Source of the DNA: Bdellovibrionaceae bacterium UBA2316
Lineage (GTDB): Bacteria; Bdellovibrionota; Bdellovibrionia; Bdellovibrionales; Bdellovibrionaceae
NCBI GenBank assembly: GCA_002345205.1
Contig: DDVI01000018.1
Location: 1 to 17,866, forward strand
Direction of reading: 5' to 3'
DNA: 17,866 nucleotides
Under the pieces are notes generated by a model. It worked only from the letters and a program-made list of their open reading frames with translations, had not been told where the DNA came from and ran no database searches. Position 1 is the stretch's first letter; every line of letters begins with the position of its first letter. Position numbers and translations under genes: made by a program. Shown piece by piece: positions 14,355 through 17,866 of the stretch.

Positions 14355-15340
14355 AAATTTAAATTCAAATTTATAATCACGCCCGGTCGACCGCGGAAGC
14401 CGTGGTCTCTGGCAAAATTCAGGTAAGGAATTAACTGGTAGTCGAAGATTTTTCGATAGACCAACTGACTCCAAGCGACTGAAACGTCGTAGCTGTCCAA
14501 ATGATAGTTAGGTTGATTTTTACCATTAAAAATTAAACTGTATGAAATGGAAGTACGTCGATCAACGAATTGACCAATCGAAAAACCATTTGCCGTTGTT
14601 AGTAAATGCTTTTTATCTTTATACTCGCCATTGTTAATCAAAGTTAAGTTGAAATATTTAGACAATCCAAAACCAAAGTTCGTTGCGACGTAGAAACCCG
14701 CGCCCTCATTAGGGTCTGCAAAAAGCTCGAGTTTAGGATTGATACTGTATTTAGGTAACTCAGCTAAGCTTTCAAACGTCAACGAGTGAGAAATTTTTAG
14801 TGGATCGCCTAAATCAATACGTGGTTGAAAACTAGTATTTACATTACCTAATTTTCTAAATAGCCCAACAGACGCCCCGTAATTTTGTTGCCTTGGTGTC
14901 TGCCGTAAATAGCCCCGCTGCACACCGCGACGCTCTTCGCTTTCATCATAGGACGTAAATTTTAGCATCCAATACTCTTCGACATTCGGCAGTCGCAAAT
15001 TTAAGCCGATACTAGTGGAATTGTGGGTCCCTTCACCATCCAAAACAATCGTATTATTTTGCACTTTTACGCTGGTTTCATTTCTTCTACGGGTAATTCT
15101 TTTTCCCATGATGAAAGTGTCAAGCCCGTCCGCTAACTCATCAAAATAGGCAGAAAGAGCGATATTGCCTTCAATAAACTGAGCCTCTAAGTCTTCGTTC
15201 AAGATAAAAGGGCCTTCTTTTTTTTCTTCCTTTTTTTCATTATCTTGCACATTTGCTTTTTTAGGGTTCGTATCAGTTTGCGCATATGCAGACATCTCGC
15301 CGATTAGAACTAAAAAAATAAGCAAAGCGACCTTGAGCAC
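14351..15340 (-). CDS. Outer-membrane beta-barrel-like protein
   Basis: A 329-residue exported protein. The start is GTG at 15340 with AAGGA about 7 bases upstream. The signal peptide runs to about residue 20 (ends SAYA, then QTD). Residues 21-45 form a Lys/Glu-rich linker. From about residue 55 onward alternating-hydrophobicity strands follow (for instance GAGFYVATNFGFGLSKYFNL and TSISYSLIFNG), and the protein ends in a terminal Phe (NLNLNF), the outer-membrane targeting signature recognised by BamA. Pore, adhesin or structural roles cannot be told apart. It is divergent from the second barrel-like gene, 57 bases between starts, so they may share regulation. It overlaps the upstream convergent gene's stop. 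Confidence 0.7.
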   Translation of the reverse strand: MLKVALLIFLVLIGEMSAYAQTDTNPKKANVQDNEKKEEKKEGPFILNEDLEAQFIEGNIALSAYFDELADGLDTFIMGKRITRRRNETSVKVQNNTIVLDGEGTHNSTSIGLNLRLPNVEEYWMLKFTSYDESEERRGVQRGYLRQTPRQQNYGASVGLFRKLGNVNTSFQPRIDLGDPLKISHSLTFESLAELPKYSINPKLELFADPNEGAGFYVATNFGFGLSKYFNLTLINNGEYKDKKHLLTTANGFSIGQFVDRRTSISYSLIFNGKNQPNYHLDSYDVSVAWSQLVYRKIFDYQLIPYLNFARDHGFRGRPGVIINLNLNF

Positions 15341-15397
15341 TCTATTTCCTTAAAATTTAAATTGAACTTTACTGATCATCGGATCTAATCTTCATTC

Positions 15398-16045
15398 ATG
15401 CAAAACTTAAAATGGGTTTTCTTACTCTTTTTTTATGGTTTCACAGATCTAGCTACAGCGTACACTCCGAAAGAGGGCAACGTCACTGCTAATTTAGGGC
15501 CATTTGTTTACAGAACCAACTTTAGAGGCTCTGATTCCGGAGTTCAATCCCCTATCCTTACGGGAACCGCGTTACTCGTCAATGGAGACATCAACGAACG
15601 AGGAGCTTTGGAAATTGGTATGTTCTACATGGATAAACATTTTTTTCGCGAAAAAGACGGAAAATATTTGGCCGAAAATACGAACCTGATCCACATTACT
15701 ATGGGTTATCGTCGTTTCCTAACATCTCGGCTATCTACGTCACTCTCGCTATTTTCCTCGTATTCAATCGGTGATCCTAAAATTTATCGTAACGAATTCA
15801 CAGAAGCGCAGGACGTGGACACTTCAGCCCGGGACATCACTGAATATGGATTTGATTTAGCTGTCCAGTACGAGCTTTGGGAAATGGAACGCTTCTCGTT
15901 GGTCTCGGATGTTCGCTACGCCCACTCTGTCACAAACAAGCTTAACGAGCGTGGTGATCATTACGGCGCATTTATTTCTTTGCGCTACTTCGTCCAAGAT
16001 AAAGAAAGTTCCCCAAAAAAGGAAGACGTAGAAAAAAAACCATAG
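15398..16045 (+). CDS. Outer-membrane beta-barrel-like protein, small
   Basis: A 215-residue exported protein. The signal peptide is about 21 residues (MQNLKWVFLLFFYGFTDLATA), followed by TPKEGNVTANLGPFVYRT, a typical first strand of a small barrel. Aromatic-rich alternating strands run to FISLRYFVQD near residue 200, then a Lys/Glu-rich tail (KESSPKKEDVEKKP). The tail after the last strand means the protein does not end in the usual aromatic residue. Length suits an 8- to 10-stranded barrel. The ATG has only a weak ribosome-binding site. It is divergently arranged with the 14351-15340 barrel gene and followed 61 bases later by the truncated BrkB-like gene. Function unknown. Confidence 0.65.
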   Translation: MQNLKWVFLLFFYGFTDLATAYTPKEGNVTANLGPFVYRTNFRGSDSGVQSPILTGTALLVNGDINERGALEIGMFYMDKHFFREKDGKYLAENTNLIHITMGYRRFLTSRLSTSLSLFSSYSIGDPKIYRNEFTEAQDVDTSARDITEYGFDLAVQYELWEMERFSLVSDVRYAHSVTNKLNERGDHYGAFISLRYFVQDKESSPKKEDVEKKP

Positions 16046-16105
16046 TTTAGCACGCTAAATGCAATAACAATCCGGGTCCGTGTATTACACGACAAGGATT
16101 AATTT

Positions 16106-16624
16106 ATGAGCGTTAGTAGCATCTTTGGAATCCTCACGTTACTTTTTTCTGCAAGTCTAATTTTCGGAGAACTTAAAACAGCATTGAATCACATTCTATT
16201 TAAAAAAATAGAGGCCGTCCCCGAAATGACGACTTGGCAGATGGTTTTCCACTTCCTAAAATCAAGAATACTTCATATTGGTTTCGCTCTGAGCTTCATT
16301 TTTCTAATGGTAGTGTCATTAACCATTTCCTCACTGATTTCCGCAACATTTAGTTCTTACCAAGAATTTTATCGTATTCTAAACATAGGTGTTTCGTTCT
16401 TTTTTTATATTGGTATCTTTTCGTTACTATTTAGATATCTGCCAGATAGAAAAATTTTTTGGCGCAACAGTGCGATAGGTTCTGCCTACGGTGCCGCTGG
16501 ATCGATTATTGTTTTACTCCTATGGGTTTACTACTCATCACTAATAACCTTTGTCGGTGCCCATGTCAGCGCGTTACTTTTCTTGAAAGACAGTAAATAT
16601 GGAAAAACTTTTATGTATACTTAA
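16106..16624 (+). pseudogene. YihY/BrkB-family membrane protein, truncated at the N-terminus and internally deleted
   Basis: 172 codons, whereas family members have about 270-300. It begins inside the family pattern at GILTLLFSASLIFGELKTAL, so roughly the first 100 residues, including the first membrane helix, are missing. Later FRYLPDRKIFWRN joins directly to SAIGSAYGAAGSIIVLLLW. In normal members a segment of about 25-30 residues with a membrane helix and a GLYLG-like motif lies between these two. The joint is at residue 120/121 (near 16466) and the frame is preserved. Membrane segments remain at about 56-80, 91-111 and 130-150. AAGGATTAATTT precedes the ATG, so it could still be translated. 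It is probably a decaying gene rather than a functional membrane protein, although a shortened functional form cannot be excluded. Confidence 0.6.
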
Positions 16625-16708
16625 TCCTATAGGCACCGCATGTTCGCAAAAACCGAAAGCCATTCGATAATGGTATTCCTAACAGTGAAGATCTCAAAAA
16701 AGGAACGA

Positions 16709-17790
16709 CTAAAGGTGGTACCGAGATAAATCCAAGTATCCTGCCTGCACAGGATCATTGGCGATGAAGTCTTGTACCATGAAATCATAATATTTCCATA
16801 TTCTTGGATCTAATCTATGGAGGCCGTATTGATTATATATCGCATTGTAATCCGATTGATCAAAAATAGCTAACACCGAGTCGATCATTTTCGGAAGCTC
16901 GCTGGCTTCAATAACAAATATTTGGTTAGGATACGAAGTATGATAACCTTTTGCAATCATGAGCGTATCCTGGCTTGGATCCGATCTAATGGATTCAAGC
17001 ATAATCCATGACACATTTTTTAACTGCCGGTTATGAACAACTGAATACGTACGCTTTGGAATCCCATTTTCATTTATTACTATGAAGGCAACTTCAGGGA
17101 ATCGACGAGCGAACATTCCTTTTACTCCTGAAATGCGCGCCAGTTCCTTTTCTTCTGCGGTTTGATTATTTACTTCCTTAAGCGTTTTCCAGTTAATTGG
17201 ATCCACCGGACCGCGTACTTTCGAATTCATTCTTTTGAATAAAATATTTTGTACTAAATCTAACTGGTTTGATTTACCTGTTGTAAATTTCATTCCTGCC
17301 GGAATCGGTGAAAATTGTTTTTCATCGAAAAAATTTAACTTATAAGTCGTCAGAAAGCCTTTGTACCAAGTTTTTTTCAACTTCAGACGCTCGTCACCGG
17401 GAAGAAAATCTAAGAAATTGTTTTCCGCTTCCATTCTAATAAGATCCATATAAACGCGTGTAAGAAACTGGTGACCAATATTTCCGTAGACATCAAAATT
17501 TACGACTAGATTATACACCAAGCGTTCGAATAATGAATAATCTAGAACAAATGCAGTCATTGACAGATCTCCAAATGCTCCTTTCACCACACGGGCACTG
17601 CCGCCATGACGCATGATCGTGAGTACCGCATTATCATTGTGGCCGTCGCCATCCCAGATATCAGTTAGGGTCAAACCATTTGGCCTGACTTTTTGTAACT
17701 GCATTCCACGATTATTACGATACTGATTTCGATCATCAATTAGCTTTTGATAGTCTCCCAGCATATTTGCTATCTCAACCTTAGAACCCC
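16709..17790 (-). pseudogene. cti: Fatty acid cis/trans isomerase, C-terminal half only
   Basis: 351 codons from ATG 17764. The family signatures are clear: LTLTDIWDGDGHNDNAVLTI followed by MRHGGSARVVKG, then FERLVYNLVVNFDVYGNIGH and YMDLIRMEAENNFL. These match the C-terminal half of Cti, a periplasmic haem-containing enzyme of about 770 residues that converts cis- to trans-unsaturated fatty acids to rigidify the membrane. The N-terminal half with the CXXCH haem site is absent. Coding-like sequence continues upstream of the ATG (WGSKVEIAN, resembling the family) until 17791, where it meets a perfect inverted repeat whose arm carries an in-frame TAA. The gene is therefore 5' truncated by an insertion or rearrangement, or the sequence is chimeric at this edge. 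Activity is not expected without the haem half. Confidence 0.75.
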
Positions 17791-17864
17791 ATTGGAGATA
17801 TTAAAAATTGTTGTGGATGGTCGTTTAAGAAGCGGCGACCACAACAATTTTTAATATCTCCAAT
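17791..17864. repeat. Perfect 26-bp inverted repeat with a 22-base loop at the cti break point
   Basis: ATTGGAGATATTAAAAATTG continuing TTGTGG (17791-17816) is exactly inverted in 17839-17864. With a four-base ATGG bulge, the inner TCG/CGA pairs extend the stem to 29 bp with a 12-base loop. The matching stops sharply: GAACCCC precedes the left arm and GA follows the right arm, which do not pair. A fold-back artefact would have carried on. The repeat may be a MITE-like palindromic unit, an element end or a long hairpin terminator. Confidence 0.8.
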
Positions 17865-17866
17865 GA

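Noticed and set aside
17791..17866. Simple fold-back sequencing chimera at the right edge
   Set aside because: The inverted match ends abruptly (flanks CCCC and GA do not pair), whereas a fold-back would continue into the preceding sequence. Not fully excluded without reads.

Overview
The window is AT-rich chromosomal DNA, most likely from a predatory or related member of the Bdellovibrionota. This is inferred from gene content: an XRE/DUF4423 (TIGR02147-type) regulator, a small exported protein ending its signal in FQNC, a secreted S1/P1 nuclease, several lone periplasmic or outer-membrane proteins and a hybrid histidine kinase. No rRNA, tRNA, CRISPR array or complete insertion sequence was seen.

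Region 1 (1-4280) is an accessory, scarred segment. It holds a 5'-truncated serine-recombinase-like frame running off the left edge, a small HTH gene, small proteins of unknown function and a HigBA-type toxin-antitoxin pair. The toxin frame (3475-3783, minus) has no ATG, GTG or TTG start. It overlaps the antitoxin by 77 bases, and its conserved Gly-Gly-Gly codons double as the antitoxin's Shine-Dalgarno sequence. The pair lies between two 43-base direct repeats (39/43 identical). One repeat is the 3' end of a second recombinase-like relic (3881-4282) and the other is a detached copy of that 3' end, so the pair may have arrived by insertion or local duplication.

Region 2 (4298-6978) is a compact operon: a short HlyD-type adaptor without the usual alpha-helical hairpin, a MacB/FtsX-type permease and a LolD-type ATPase. 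The order is that of DevBCA exporters, and no TolC-like channel is nearby.

Region 3 (7040-10556) is entirely on the minus strand: a small exported Arg/Glu/Lys/Asp-rich repeat protein, an S1/P1 nuclease with all nine expected zinc ligands, a stand-alone ThiF/E1-like adenylyltransferase, and a lipoprotein-like small gene abutting the DUF4423 regulator.

Region 4 (10802-16045) holds a periplasmic solute-binding protein without a transporter, a soluble hybrid histidine kinase, a helical-repeat protein and two divergently transcribed barrel-like outer-membrane protein candidates.

Region 5 (16106-17866) shows decay. A YihY/BrkB-family protein lacks its N-terminus and about one internal membrane segment. 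A fatty acid cis/trans isomerase retains only its C-terminal half and stops exactly at a perfect 26-bp inverted repeat (17791-17864) at the right edge.
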